This document shows positions 8,115-15,279 of a stretch of DNA of 50,092 bases, piece after piece. The notes beneath the pieces were generated by a model that worked only from the letters and a program-made list of their open reading frames with translations, ran no database searches and was not told the DNA's origin. Origin of the DNA: a virus; the IMG/VR virus record IMGVR_UViG_3300043313_002047, positions 1-50,092 of that record; one strand, 5' to 3'. The number at the start of each line of letters is the position of its first letter. Positions within the stretch are counted from its first letter, which is position 1. Made by a program: the position numbers and the translations under genes.

Positions 8115-8284
8115 TCAACGAGGAGAGCGGCCAGGTCGAGTTCGCCAACGGCGTCGTCACCGAGCTGGCGCTGTTCACGGACTCGGAGGATCCGATCCTG
8201 CAGCTGCACACGCTCGGCGTCACCGACGACGAGATCGTGTTCGTGTACGAGTTCCACCCGGCGCTCGCAGGCGACCCGGACTAA
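8090..8284 (+). CDS. Small acidic hypothetical protein
   Basis: A 64-residue acidic protein that overlaps the helicase 3' end by 25 bases; GAGGAGG at about 8079-8085 precedes ATG 8090. Beta-strand-like (VTELALFTDSED, IVFVYEFHP) with no known motif. It is the last gene of the rightward early operon and is followed by a strong hairpin. Confidence 0.7.
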   Translation: MAQRPNPVINEESGQVEFANGVVTELALFTDSEDPILQLHTLGVTDDEIVFVYEFHPALAGDPD

Positions 8285-8291
8285 GACGACG

Positions 8292-8336
8292 GCGGGCCCC
8301 GGCATTGGCTGAGCAACCAGCACTACCGGGGCCCGC
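8292..8336. terminator. Bidirectional terminator between convergent operons
   Basis: GCGGGCCCCGG (8292-8302) pairs perfectly with CCGGGGCCCGC (8326-8336) around a 23-nt loop. It lies between the end of the helicase operon and the end of the leftward recombination operon. An 11-bp GC stem with no U-tract can act on both strands. Confidence 0.7.
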
Positions 8337-8348
8337 ACCGAACGAATG

Positions 8349-8453
8349 CTACAGGCCGCGCCGAACGAGCACGACGAGCAGCACCACGATCGCCAAGATG
8401 ATCAGGATCGTAAGCGGCGACGGCCAGGCATTTCCATCTGCAGCAATCAGCAC
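8349..8453 (-). CDS. Single-pass membrane microprotein (34 residues)
   Basis: A 34-residue protein from GTG 8453, whose codon overlaps the stop of the upstream gene (GTGCTGA). GAGGGGG lies four bases upstream as ribosome-binding site. An N-terminal polar segment (IAADGNAWPSP) is followed by one hydrophobic helix (LTILIILAIVVLLVVLV) and RRGL. The positive-inside rule puts the C-terminus in the cytoplasm. It could be a holin, a lysis regulator or an accessory membrane peptide. It is the last gene of its operon. Confidence 0.6.
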   Translation of the reverse strand: MLIAADGNAWPSPLTILIILAIVVLLVVLVRRGL

Positions 8454-8632
8454 GGGTCCCCCTCGGTGGTGGTGCCGAGAGGATACCCGCCGGCCGTCAT
8501 GCGAATCTCGCGCAGCACCGTGTGGAGCAGCTCGAGGTCGGGCGGATGCCCGTTGCGGCAGTCACGCTCGATGGCGAGCAGCTCGTCCGCCCAGTGATCG
8601 AGCTGCGTATCCTTGACCAGACGCCGCGCCAT
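8447..8632 (-). CDS. Hypothetical protein
   Basis: A 61-residue soluble, helical protein (ATG 8632) starting two bases after the stop of the secreted-protein gene. Two Cys (positions about 25 and 61). No recognisable family; supported by tight spacing and reading-frame continuity in the operon. Confidence 0.62.
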   Translation of the reverse strand: MARRLVKDTQLDHWADELLAIERDCRNGHPPDLELLHTVLREIRMTAGGYPLGTTTEGDPC

Positions 8633-8634
8633 CG

Positions 8635-9048
8635 CTACTGGCAGGCCGACGGCCGGGTATAGGCACCACCGACCGCCACGTCCGTCGAGCCGGTCGCGTT
8701 GTTCTCGACCACCACCTTCGTCCGCAGAAACGCATCGGTCGCGCTGAAGTAGCCGCAGTCAAAGTTCGCGGTCTTCGTGGTCGTCGAGTTCGCCGCCGGG
8801 CAGCAGACCGTGAAGCGAATGGCGGGGGTGCGGCTGACGTACCCGGCGCCACCGTTCGAGCCTTGCACGTAGATCCGCATCTCGTAGCTGGAGCCGTTGC
8901 CGGTCGTGCAGTCCATGTACCCGGTCGACTTCACGTACCCGGAGAAGAACTGCACGGAACCACCTCGGGCCTGGCACCCCGCCTGGGCGATGGCGGGGGT
9001 TGCGAGCATGGCGATCGCCATGGTCGCGAGCAGGATGAGCTTTCTCAT
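8635..9048 (-). CDS. Secreted Cys-rich hypothetical protein
   Basis: A 137-residue protein with AAAGGAGCTGAG just upstream of ATG 9048. A clear signal peptide (MRKLILLATMAIAMLATPAIAQA) is probably cleaved at about residue 23. The mature part is Gly/Ser/Thr rich with seven Cys, including an adjacent pair (VCCPAANS), so it is likely disulphide-stabilised and extracytoplasmic. No known fold recognised. A secreted product inside a recombination operon is unexpected; it may act at the cell envelope or affect superinfection. Confidence 0.75.
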   Translation of the reverse strand: MRKLILLATMAIAMLATPAIAQAGCQARGGSVQFFSGYVKSTGYMDCTTGNGSSYEMRIYVQGSNGGAGYVSRTPAIRFTVCCPAANSTTTKTANFDCGYFSATDAFLRTKVVVENNATGSTDVAVGGAYTRPSACQ

Positions 9049-9073
9049 CTCAGCTCCTTTCGGGTTGTGGATG

Positions 9074-9463
9074 TCACCAGGCCTCCACGTAATGGAGGGC
9101 GATCAGAAGATGACCCTTTCCGCGCGGCGCTGGCTCGCGCGTAGGGATCGAGTGTCGGCACCACGTCGGAGAGTCATCGACCAGGACGCCGAGTGAGATC
9201 AGCTTGTCGAAGACAGGCTTGAGCCGGGCAAGCCGATTGTCCTCGTCGTCCGCCCGCCCTTCCAGGCGGACGGTTACTTCGACACGGCAGGGTCTCCCAT
9301 GGGCCTTCGGCCGCCCAGCCCTCGACCAAGCCTGCTGCGTAAAGATCTGGATCACGCCATCCTCCTGCGAGCGCGTGCGCCAGTGCATCCGCTGCCGCGC
9401 GTTCTGCGACGACGGCACGAAGTCGACGCGCAGCTCGTGGGTCTCGACCACGCCGGGCCTCAT
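9074..9463 (-). CDS. rusA: RusA-like Holliday junction resolvase
   Basis: A 129-residue endonuclease predicted to cut four-way junctions formed during phage recombination and packaging. ATG 9463 overlaps the upstream stop. RusA signatures: the N-terminal SSQNARQRMHWRTR block (about 16-29), the acidic cluster RADDEDNRLARLKPVFDKL (about 67-85) and GVLVDDSPTWC (about 89-99), where Asp residues would bind the catalytic metal. Length matches RusA (about 120). It sits in a row with a Cas4/RecB-like nuclease, as in many recombination modules. Confidence 0.85.
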   Translation of the reverse strand: MRPGVVETHELRVDFVPSSQNARQRMHWRTRSQEDGVIQIFTQQAWSRAGRPKAHGRPCRVEVTVRLEGRADDEDNRLARLKPVFDKLISLGVLVDDSPTWCRHSIPTREPAPRGKGHLLIALHYVEAW

Positions 9464-9900
9464 ACGACGTGCTCGATTTCGCGCAGCACGGCTCCGAGGT
9501 CGAGGTCTTCGATCTCGCCCCGCGTCGCCTTCAGCGTGTCGTGGATCAGGTCGTCGTCGAGGATGGACGACAGGCCGGCGCGGAACACCGGGTAGCAGTG
9601 CGCGGTGCCGGAGGCCACCTGCGCGACGTGCCGGATCATCGAGGCGCAGACCAGCTGCCGCTGCCCGGAGCAGGGTTCGCCGTGCGTCTGCCGGACGCGG
9701 GCGCAGTAGGTGGTGATGCGCTGCTCGGTGTCGCGGCGGGTGCGGGAGCGCCGGTTGTACATCGAGCCGCCGAACGTGGCAACGAGCTGGTTCATCAGCT
9801 TCGGCATCCGCCGCCACGGGTCGCGCGGGTCCTTGACGGCGTACTCCTTGCCGAGGTCGCGCACCGGACAGGAGGAGCAGTCGGTGCTAAGCGACGGCAT
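9460..9900 (-). CDS. Hypothetical Cys-containing protein in recombination operon
   Basis: A 146-residue protein (ATG 9900) overlapping the nuclease gene by 14 bases. N-terminal CSSCPVRD (8-15) with further Cys at about 67, 80, 88 and 105 may bind zinc or an Fe-S cluster. Its C-terminal half is acidic and helical. The position between a Fe-S nuclease and a resolvase suggests a DNA-recombination accessory role, but no domain is recognised. Confidence 0.68.
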   Translation of the reverse strand: MPSLSTDCSSCPVRDLGKEYAVKDPRDPWRRMPKLMNQLVATFGGSMYNRRSRTRRDTEQRITTYCARVRQTHGEPCSGQRQLVCASMIRHVAQVASGTAHCYPVFRAGLSSILDDDLIHDTLKATRGEIEDLDLGAVLREIEHVV

Positions 9901-10933
9901 CGAGCACCTCTCCGGTCGCGAACCACACGTTCAGGTCATCGCGCTCCTTCGCTGCGTAGTACGCCTCGCACATCTCCCGGAAGCCGCACCCCATCGAGTC
10001 GCAGCGGGTCGCGTTCGGCGTGTAGACACCGTGCTCGACGCCGCGCTTGTACGTCTGCAGCACCCGCAGCAGCCGGTCCTCCTGCGCCTGGTCGACCTCG
10101 AAGAAGCGGTACGGGCGCTCCTCGTCGTAGAGCCGCATCGCGTCGATCGCCACCATGAACGGCAGGTCCGGGTCGAGCCGCTCGAAGCCGGGGCGCCGCA
10201 GGCGCATGCACTCCCGCACCGCAACGAAGTACATCACGCACTGGTCGAGGAACTTGGGCGCGAACGGATCCTCCTGGTGCGTCTTCGCGTCCGTCAGCCC
10301 GTAGAAGCGGCCCAGCACCGGATGCTGGAACTCGGTCACGTCGTCGATCCGGCCGGTGAGCGTGAAGCCCTGCCACTGCACGGTGAAGCCAACCTCCACC
10401 ATGGCGGCGTCCGGAAGGTGCCGCCAGCGGGCCGCGTAGGCGCGGGCGAGGGAGATCGACTCGTCGTACAGGGAGGGCAGCGGGTCGGTCTTCGTGAACG
10501 TCCAGACGGAGCCCTCCATCCGGTCGTGCAGGGCGGCGACGAGGGCGTCGATCTGCAGCTTGAGTGGATGCTCCTTCCAGTCCTTCGAGGCGTTCACGTT
10601 CTTCAGTTCCGGGCGGCGCTGCGCGATCGTGTCCTTCTCGATCCGGGCGCGCACGGAGAGGTCCTCGTAGGCGGCGAGGAAGGAGCCGAGCGGCTTGTCC
10701 TTCTGGCCCTGTTCGACCCACGCCTCCTTCACGAACGGCACCATGTCGACCTTGCGGTTCTGCACCCACTGCTCGCGGGCGCGGTGCATGACGGAGCCGA
10801 ACAGCTGGCGGCTCGGTGCGCGCGGCGGCTTGATGCCGTCGATGTAGCGGAACTCGAACTTGCGGCCGCACTCGGAGAACTGGCCGAGCCGCGACGGCGA
10901 GATGATCGTCGGGTCGATCTTCCGGCCGGTCAT
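9887..10933 (-). CDS. Cas4/RecB-like PD-(D/E)XK exonuclease with Fe-S cluster
   Basis: A 348-residue nuclease of the RecB/AddB/Cas4 superfamily, likely to resect DNA ends for recombination. Motifs: SPSRLGQFSECGRKFEFRYIDG (12-33) with the first Cys ligand, GSVMHRAREQW (about 46-56, motif-I type His), VQWQGFTLTGRIDDV (about 185-199, catalytic Asp), LTDAKTH (about 213-219, K of motif III) and QCVMYFVAV (motif Q-x3-Y). The C-terminal CDSMGCGFREMC supplies three Cys to complete a four-Cys Fe-S site. The motifs needed for activity are all present. Confidence 0.9.
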   Translation of the reverse strand: MTGRKIDPTIISPSRLGQFSECGRKFEFRYIDGIKPPRAPSRQLFGSVMHRAREQWVQNRKVDMVPFVKEAWVEQGQKDKPLGSFLAAYEDLSVRARIEKDTIAQRRPELKNVNASKDWKEHPLKLQIDALVAALHDRMEGSVWTFTKTDPLPSLYDESISLARAYAARWRHLPDAAMVEVGFTVQWQGFTLTGRIDDVTEFQHPVLGRFYGLTDAKTHQEDPFAPKFLDQCVMYFVAVRECMRLRRPGFERLDPDLPFMVAIDAMRLYDEERPYRFFEVDQAQEDRLLRVLQTYKRGVEHGVYTPNATRCDSMGCGFREMCEAYYAAKERDDLNVWFATGEVLDAVA

Positions 10934-11172
10934 CGGCCAGCCAGGAAGTCGTTGACGTCGTCGAGCATGTCCGGATGCACAACCAACGGCGGAACCTCCA
11001 CGAACCGGCCCCAGAAGCCCTCGGCCTTCATCCGCTTCAACTCGGCCCGACGCCAGAGGTCGTTGACGATCCGCATCGTCTGGGCACGCTCGTACTGCTC
11101 CAGCGTGATCGGGCCGTACACCGGCAGAGGCGACAACATCTCCTCATACATGACCTGCTCGTAGTCGCTCAC
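10930..11172 (-). CDS. Hypothetical protein
   Basis: An 80-residue protein from GTG 11172 in GTGA overlap upstream and ATGA overlap with the nuclease downstream. Largely helical and amphipathic (LWRRAELKRMKAEGFWGRF). No motif identified; position suggests a small partner of the nuclease. Confidence 0.68.
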   Translation of the reverse strand: MSDYEQVMYEEMLSPLPVYGPITLEQYERAQTMRIVNDLWRRAELKRMKAEGFWGRFVEVPPLVVHPDMLDDVNDFLAGR

Positions 11173-11366
11173 GACAGCACCCCGCCCGGCGGCGCTTCGA
11201 TGGCCACGAAGCCACCCGGCAGGTTGTGACGGCCGTGCATCTCAAGCAGGCCCTCGCCCTTCAGTTCCCGGTAGACCTCCGCCGTCACCACCACGCTGGC
11301 AGGCTGCGAACGACCCATCTGCCAGAGGTGCGTCTTCCACGCCTCGCGCTGCTCGTGCGTCATCAT
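11169..11366 (-). CDS. Hypothetical protein
   Basis: A 65-residue protein starting at ATG 11366, in overlap with the stop of the Gp3-like gene. Contains MTHEQREAWKTHLWQMGRSQP followed by a winged-helix-like stretch (VVVTAEVYRELKGEGLLEMHGR), so a small DNA-binding fold is possible but unproven. Confidence 0.65.
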   Translation of the reverse strand: MMTHEQREAWKTHLWQMGRSQPASVVVTAEVYRELKGEGLLEMHGRHNLPGGFVAIEAPPGGVLS

Positions 11367-12112
11367 GGCCGGTAGCTCGGGTGCTGGCGGAGCTTGACGA
11401 GCGCCGCTTCCGCGCCGACCTTCGCCACCCACTGCGTGAAGGCCGGGTTGTCGATCTCCCCGATCACGGTCAGGATCTTCAGCACCTCGTCCGCCTCCTC
11501 CACCGACGAGCCGGTGGCGGCGTCCAGGTCTAGCCGGACCACCGGGAAGTTCTTGCGGCCCTTGGAGACCATCTCCACCGACAGCCAGCCGGTGGCGAGG
11601 GTGAGGTCGCCGAGCCGCGCGCCCATCTGGACGGTGGCGGCGATGCCCTCGATCGACCCGTAGCCCTTGGTGCCGAACTCCAGCACCGAGGAGCGGTTGG
11701 TGCCGTCGGCGAGGAAGAAGCGCAGCCGCCCCATGTTCTTGCAGCCGTTCTTCTCCTGCTGGAACCACGGACAGTCGCGGTGCAGGCAGGTGATCGGCAC
11801 CGGGTCGGCGTCGATCACGAACCGCTCGGTGCCGTCGCCGACGTCTTCGTCGGTCTTCCGGTAGGCGCGCTGGCCGTCGTTCGAGCGGCACGCCAGCACG
11901 CTGCCCTTCCACGCCTCCAGCGTCTGCACGAAGCACTGCTCGGCTTCGGGGTAGGGCAGCATCACGCGGATGCGGTCGGTGTCGCCGTACAGCTCCCGGA
12001 ACTCGGAGTCGTCACAGACGAAGTGATCGGTGGAAGTGGGAAAGCCGCGGTCGTTCTTCTCGCCGACCTTCACCTTGCCCCGCACGTCGAACCTTGGTTG
12101 GACGAGTGCCAC
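11363..12112 (-). CDS. Gp3/RDF-like protein (phage recombination-directionality-factor-like fold)
   Basis: A 249-residue protein from GTG 12112 with AAAGGAG at ideal spacing; it opens the leftward recombination operon. The central Cys segment CLHRDCPWFQQEKNGC (about 105-120) is followed by GRLRFFLADG, a GYGSIEGI block and LSVEMVSKGRKNFPVVRLDL. This order resembles the Gp3-like family of the phiC31 recombination directionality factor. The assignment is by pattern memory, not alignment. No serine integrase is present, so if it is homologous it probably has a replication or recombination role here rather than excision control. Confidence 0.45.
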   Translation of the reverse strand: MALVQPRFDVRGKVKVGEKNDRGFPTSTDHFVCDDSEFRELYGDTDRIRVMLPYPEAEQCFVQTLEAWKGSVLACRSNDGQRAYRKTDEDVGDGTERFVIDADPVPITCLHRDCPWFQQEKNGCKNMGRLRFFLADGTNRSSVLEFGTKGYGSIEGIAATVQMGARLGDLTLATGWLSVEMVSKGRKNFPVVRLDLDAATGSSVEEADEVLKILTVIGEIDNPAFTQWVAKVGAEAALVKLRQHPSYRP

Positions 12113-12139
12113 GGTGCTCCTTTTGGCTTGTCTACACAC

Positions 12140-12145
12140 ATTGTA
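12140..12145 (-). promoter_or_regulatory. Candidate promoter of the recombination operon (-10 TACAAT)
   Basis: On the minus strand TACAAT lies 27 bases upstream of GTG 12112, in the 90-bp gap between two divergent operons. It differs from TATAAT at one position. No good -35 is seen 16-18 bases upstream. Confidence 0.45.
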
Positions 12146-12190
12146 CCGCCCGCGGATCACTCGAACGCGCACGTCACAGACCGCTCCCTG

Positions 12191-12202
12191 TAGCCTGAGT
12201 CG
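12191..12202 (+). promoter_or_regulatory. Candidate leaderless promoter of the membrane coiled-coil/collagen cassette
   Basis: TAGCCT (12191-12196) fits TANNNT and ends exactly six bases before GTG 12203. The gene has no Shine-Dalgarno sequence. This is the arrangement of leaderless transcripts common in actinobacteria, where the start codon is the first transcribed base. Confidence 0.4.
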
Positions 12203-12532
12203 GTGACGTTGCCGCCGTACCTGATCCCGGTGCTGCTGATGCTGGGCGGTTCCGGAGGCCTCCTCTGGGGGGCGCTGAACTGGCGGCGTGACGACACCAC
12301 CAAGCAGATCGCGCAGACCGACGCCATCGTCACCATGCTGCGCGGGCTCATCGACGAGCTCGAGGCAGCGCTGCAGCGAGCCGAGCTGGACGGGCAGCGG
12401 ACGAAGGAGCAGCTCCTTGCGGAGCGACGCGAAGTGGCACGCTTGCGGGTGATGCTGGACGATGCGAACACCAGGCTGGCGGCGCTGGAGCGCGAGCGGG
12501 ACATGCGGAAGGGACGGCCGGCGCGTGACTAG
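12203..12532 (+). CDS. Membrane-anchored coiled-coil protein
   Basis: A 109-residue protein starting at GTG 12203. One N-terminal transmembrane helix ([20 protein letters not shown], about 6-25) is followed by a continuous charged coiled coil (about 33-100) and a basic tail. Its 3' end overlaps the collagen-like gene by 8 bases. The topology matches phage membrane effectors such as holins with cytoplasmic coiled coils or i-spanin-like proteins; neither is proven. It belongs to a two-gene rightward island inside leftward operons. Confidence 0.72.
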   Translation: MTLPPYLIPVLLMLGGSGGLLWGALNWRRDDTTKQIAQTDAIVTMLRGLIDELEAALQRAELDGQRTKEQLLAERREVARLRVMLDDANTRLAALERERDMRKGRPARD

Positions 12533-13193
12533 CGACGAGCGACACGAGGCGATCGTGCAGGCGGCGAAGGAGGTGGCGCACAACGTCACCACGCGCCGGC
12601 GCCAGGTCGACCACCGCCTCTGGGGCCTCTGGGTGGCGGTGTGCCTGCTGTCGGTGATGGGCTCGGCATCGCTGCTGATCGCGATCCACAAGGGCGACAG
12701 TCGCGCCGACCGGGCGGAGCGGGAGCGGATCGGCCTGGTCGCCGCCGACGCCAGGCTGCGCGCCGAGGCGGTGCAGGCGAAGCTGGACGCGGCGATCGCG
12801 CAGGCCAAGGCGCAGTCGGCGCAGGTGCAGAACGCGATCCTCGTGAAGTGCTTGACGAAGAAGACGGCGCGGGAGGTCGGGTTGTGCCTGAACGTCCAGG
12901 ATGGAGCGCCGGGTCAGCCGGGCGCTCCCGGCCAGGCGGGGACTCCCGGGCCTCCCGGCATCGGCATCCCCGGCCTGCGCGGCCTGAGGGGCCCTCCTGG
13001 CCCCGCTGGCGCCACCGGGGCACCGGGCGCCCCTGGAGCGAACGGAAACACGGGAGAGCGGGGTTCTCAGGGCCCGCAGGGCGAGCGTGGCCCGACTGGC
13101 CCGACCGGCCCAGCGGGTCCTCCAGGACCACAAGGGCCCCCCGGACCGCCAGGTCCAGAGGGCCCTCCGGGACCACCCGGGCCGATCCCCTAG
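12525..13193 (+). CDS. Membrane-anchored collagen-like protein
   Basis: A 222-residue protein from GTG 12525. A basic N-terminal segment (1-33) leads to one transmembrane helix ([23 protein letters not shown], two blocks at about 34-56). Next come an Ala/Gln/Arg-rich helical linker and two Cys (LVKCL, GLCLN). The C-terminus is about 30 Gly-X-Y triplets, broken once by GIGIP, running to the last residues ([10 protein letters not shown]). Collagen-like repeats are usual in phage tail fibres, but this one has a membrane anchor and no fibre domain. It should form a trimeric rod projecting outside the host membrane. Its stop codon overlaps that of the convergent holin candidate in a shared CTAG. 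Confidence 0.85.
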   Translation: MTSDERHEAIVQAAKEVAHNVTTRRRQVDHRLWGLWVAVCLLSVMGSASLLIAIHKGDSRADRAERERIGLVAADARLRAEAVQAKLDAAIAQAKAQSAQVQNAILVKCLTKKTAREVGLCLNVQDGAPGQPGAPGQAGTPGPPGIGIPGLRGLRGPPGPAGATGAPGAPGANGNTGERGSQGPQGERGPTGPTGPAGPPGPQGPPGPPGPEGPPGPPGPIP

Positions 13194-13489
13194 GGCTGAA
13201 ACGGAGCGGGCGGCTCCAGCGGCCGCTCGCGGAACGTGGGCGTGTTCGGCGGCGGCACGCTCGGGATCTTGGACGGGTCGACGACGGTGCGGTGCAGGAA
13301 CGCGGTCGTCATCGACAGCGCGGCGTGGACGGCGATCGCGAGCGCCACCTGCCACGGCTCGATGTCGGTCAGGTCGGGCTGCGCTACCAGGTACAAGAGC
13401 GCCTCCTGGATGACGACGGCGAGCTGCTGCAGCAGCGTCCGGATGACGCGGTTGATGGCGTCCTTGATCAGCGGCATCTCGACGTCCAC
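13190..13489 (-). CDS. Putative holin
   Basis: A 99-residue protein from GTG 13489, preceded by GGGGAGG and starting right after the endolysin stop. It has two amphipathic or hydrophobic helices ([17 protein letters not shown] at about 18-34 and [20 protein letters not shown] at about 45-64), then a Pro-rich tail. Placement directly downstream of the endolysin and the two-helix layout support a holin. The helices contain several polar residues, so this is a context-based call. Confidence 0.55.
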   Translation of the reverse strand: MDVEMPLIKDAINRVIRTLLQQLAVVIQEALLYLVAQPDLTDIEPWQVALAIAVHAALSMTTAFLHRTVVDPSKIPSVPPPNTPTFRERPLEPPAPFQP

Positions 13490-13490
13490 G

Positions 13491-14336
13491 TCAGCCTCCC
13501 CGGCGCGGGTTGATGTCGAACGCAAGCCCGGCGGCCGCGAAGATCTTGCGGTACTGCGACTCGCCCGTCTCGCCCGGGCACGAGGTGGCCTTGACGTGCC
13601 GGTGGGTGGTCGCCTTGCGATGGTTCATCTTCGGGTAGCCGTAGCCGAGCTTGCCGTCGCGGAGGCGCTTCACGAGCCAGTCGATCGCCTTGCGCTGCGC
13701 GAGCGTCATGCCGTCGGCGTTGCCCTGGAAGACGATGCCCAGCGTGTTGGTGTTGCGGCCACCGTTGCAGTGCCAGGTGAGGTCGTCGTGCTCGTTGAAG
13801 ATGTAGACGACGCCGTTCACGTCGACGCCGATCCCGTACGCGATCGCGGGTGCGCCGCCGGGGGACAGGTAGCCGGTGTTGACGTGGAAGCTCGCGTCGT
13901 TCTGGAACGGCACCATGTTGCCGGTGTAGTGGCCGAGGATGTAGTCGACGTTCGCCCAGTTGCGCTTGCCCCAGCGGCGCGTCTTGTGGCGCACCATGCC
14001 GTGCTCGCCGTGGCGGCAGTCCAGCACCTTCGGCTTGAAGGCGGCGCGGATCGGTGCGCCCTTCGAGGAGCGGACGCGCTTCAGCTTGCCGATCCGCTCC
14101 CAGATGATCGGGCCGACGTTGACGAACAGGCGGGTCGGGTCGACGCCGACGGCGATCTGCGCGACCTTGTAGGCGGACGTGGTCTGGGCGTCGAAGGTGC
14201 CGGTGATCCGCACCGCGAAGCCGCGGTTGTAGAGCAGCTCCTGGAACGTCGACACGCGCGCCGACTTCTCGCCCGGCTTGATCGGCTTCTTCGCGATCCC
14301 GGTGGGCGGATCCGGTACTCCTGGCTGTGGCGCCAT
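13491..14336 (-). CDS. Endolysin: peptidoglycan-binding domain plus N-acetylmuramoyl-L-alanine amidase
   Basis: A 281-residue lysin that should cut the bond between muramic acid and the stem peptide. An N-terminal peptidoglycan-binding-type domain (about 28-82; STFQELLYNRGF, GTFDAQTTSAY) precedes an amidase_2/PGRP domain (about 125-270). Zinc ligands are visible as H136 (ILGHYTGN), H245 (TTHRHVKATSCPG) and C253; E182 and the WHCNGGRNTNTLGI block also fit. There is no signal peptide, so a holin is required. ATG 14336 overlaps the stop of the upstream nuclease gene. Confidence 0.92.
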   Translation of the reverse strand: MAPQPGVPDPPTGIAKKPIKPGEKSARVSTFQELLYNRGFAVRITGTFDAQTTSAYKVAQIAVGVDPTRLFVNVGPIIWERIGKLKRVRSSKGAPIRAAFKPKVLDCRHGEHGMVRHKTRRWGKRNWANVDYILGHYTGNMVPFQNDASFHVNTGYLSPGGAPAIAYGIGVDVNGVVYIFNEHDDLTWHCNGGRNTNTLGIVFQGNADGMTLAQRKAIDWLVKRLRDGKLGYGYPKMNHRKATTHRHVKATSCPGETGESQYRKIFAAAGLAFDINPRRGG

Positions 14337-15088
14337 CAGTGCTTCCCCTTCTTCTTGGGCTTCGCGGGGCGCTGCGCTTTCAGCAGGTTCTGAGTTGCGC
14401 GACGCTCGGCGATGGACGGTGTGATCTTGACAGGCTTGACGGCGGTGATGTCAGGCTTCACCAGCTTCACCCGCGTCTTGCGTCTGCCGCGCGCCTGCCG
14501 CACCTTCAGCGTCGGCAGCTTCGGCCGCGCCCGCTTGCGGTTGCCGGCGGCGACCGCTTCGGCGTCGGCGGTGGTCGCGCCGGGCGCGGTGTAGGTGCCG
14601 GCCTTGGCTTTCGGCAGGTAGGTGCCGAGCATCCCGGCGGCGCCCGTCACCTCCGGCGCGTACTCGACCGCTTCGTGCGGCGCGACGATGATGTCGAGGT
14701 CGAAGATCCAGTACACCTTCCATCCCCACATCCGGTACTCGGTCAGCTTGTCAAGGTCGTGCTGCTCGACGTCCGGCTGGGTGTGGAAGTAGGTGCCCTG
14801 CACCTCGATCACGGCCCGGATGGAGGGGATCAGGAAGTCGGGGCGGATGTCGTGCAGGCGCTTCACGAAGTGCGGGGCGTTCTCCTGGCCGGGCGGGAAG
14901 CCGGGCGCCTGGAACACGAACTCGATGCCGCGCGCCATCAGCTCGGCGAACACCATCTTCTCCGGCACCGTCCCCGGCACGTACGGGTACGGGTCGATCC
15001 ACTGCACCTTCGCGACGCGCCAGTTGACGGGGCTCTGCCGCCGCTCGATGCGCGTCCGCAGTGCGGACAGGTTGCCGGGGATGTTCAC
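14336..15088 (-). CDS. Vsr/DUF559-like endonuclease with long basic tail
   Basis: A 250-residue protein. Residues about 40-140 follow the restriction-endonuclease-like (PD-(D/E)XK) pattern of DUF559/Vsr proteins: PEKMVFAELMARGIEFVFQ, then IRPDFLIPSIRAVIEVQGTYFH (catalytic D about 83 and E about 94, Q replacing the usual Lys position), then DKLTEYRMWGWKVYWIFDLDII. From about 150 the chain is Ala/Gly then strongly Lys/Arg-rich to KKKGKH. The tail would bind DNA electrostatically. A nuclease between tail genes and the endolysin is unusual. Possible roles are host-DNA attack, an ejected or packaging-linked nuclease, or homing-like behaviour. Confidence 0.72.
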   Translation of the reverse strand: MNIPGNLSALRTRIERRQSPVNWRVAKVQWIDPYPYVPGTVPEKMVFAELMARGIEFVFQAPGFPPGQENAPHFVKRLHDIRPDFLIPSIRAVIEVQGTYFHTQPDVEQHDLDKLTEYRMWGWKVYWIFDLDIIVAPHEAVEYAPEVTGAAGMLGTYLPKAKAGTYTAPGATTADAEAVAAGNRKRARPKLPTLKVRQARGRRKTRVKLVKPDITAVKPVKITPSIAERRATQNLLKAQRPAKPKKKGKH

Positions 15089-15270
15089 CGCTGCGAGGAG
15101 GACGCCTCGTACAGCCGGGCGGCTTCGCGCAGCACCGTCGGCCAGGCGAACACGGAGATGGTGTTGTCAGGTCCGGGCTGCAGGCCGATCACGGCGTCGG
15201 CGTCGACGCTGACGATCATCAGGTCGCGGTGCGGCTCGGCCTGGGCGGGGGGTTCGGCGGGTGTATCCAT
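15085..15270 (-). CDS. Hypothetical protein
   Basis: A 61-residue protein (ATG 15270) with a Pro/Ala-rich start followed by a compact beta-like stretch (LMIVSVDADAVIGLQPG). No Shine-Dalgarno sequence. The upstream TAGGCT-N6-ATG arrangement could be a leaderless promoter, although the TAG is also the stop of the upstream gene. Function unknown. Confidence 0.62.
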   Translation of the reverse strand: MDTPAEPPAQAEPHRDLMIVSVDADAVIGLQPGPDNTISVFAWPTVLREAARLYEASSSQR

Positions 15271-15279
15271 GCCCCTAGC

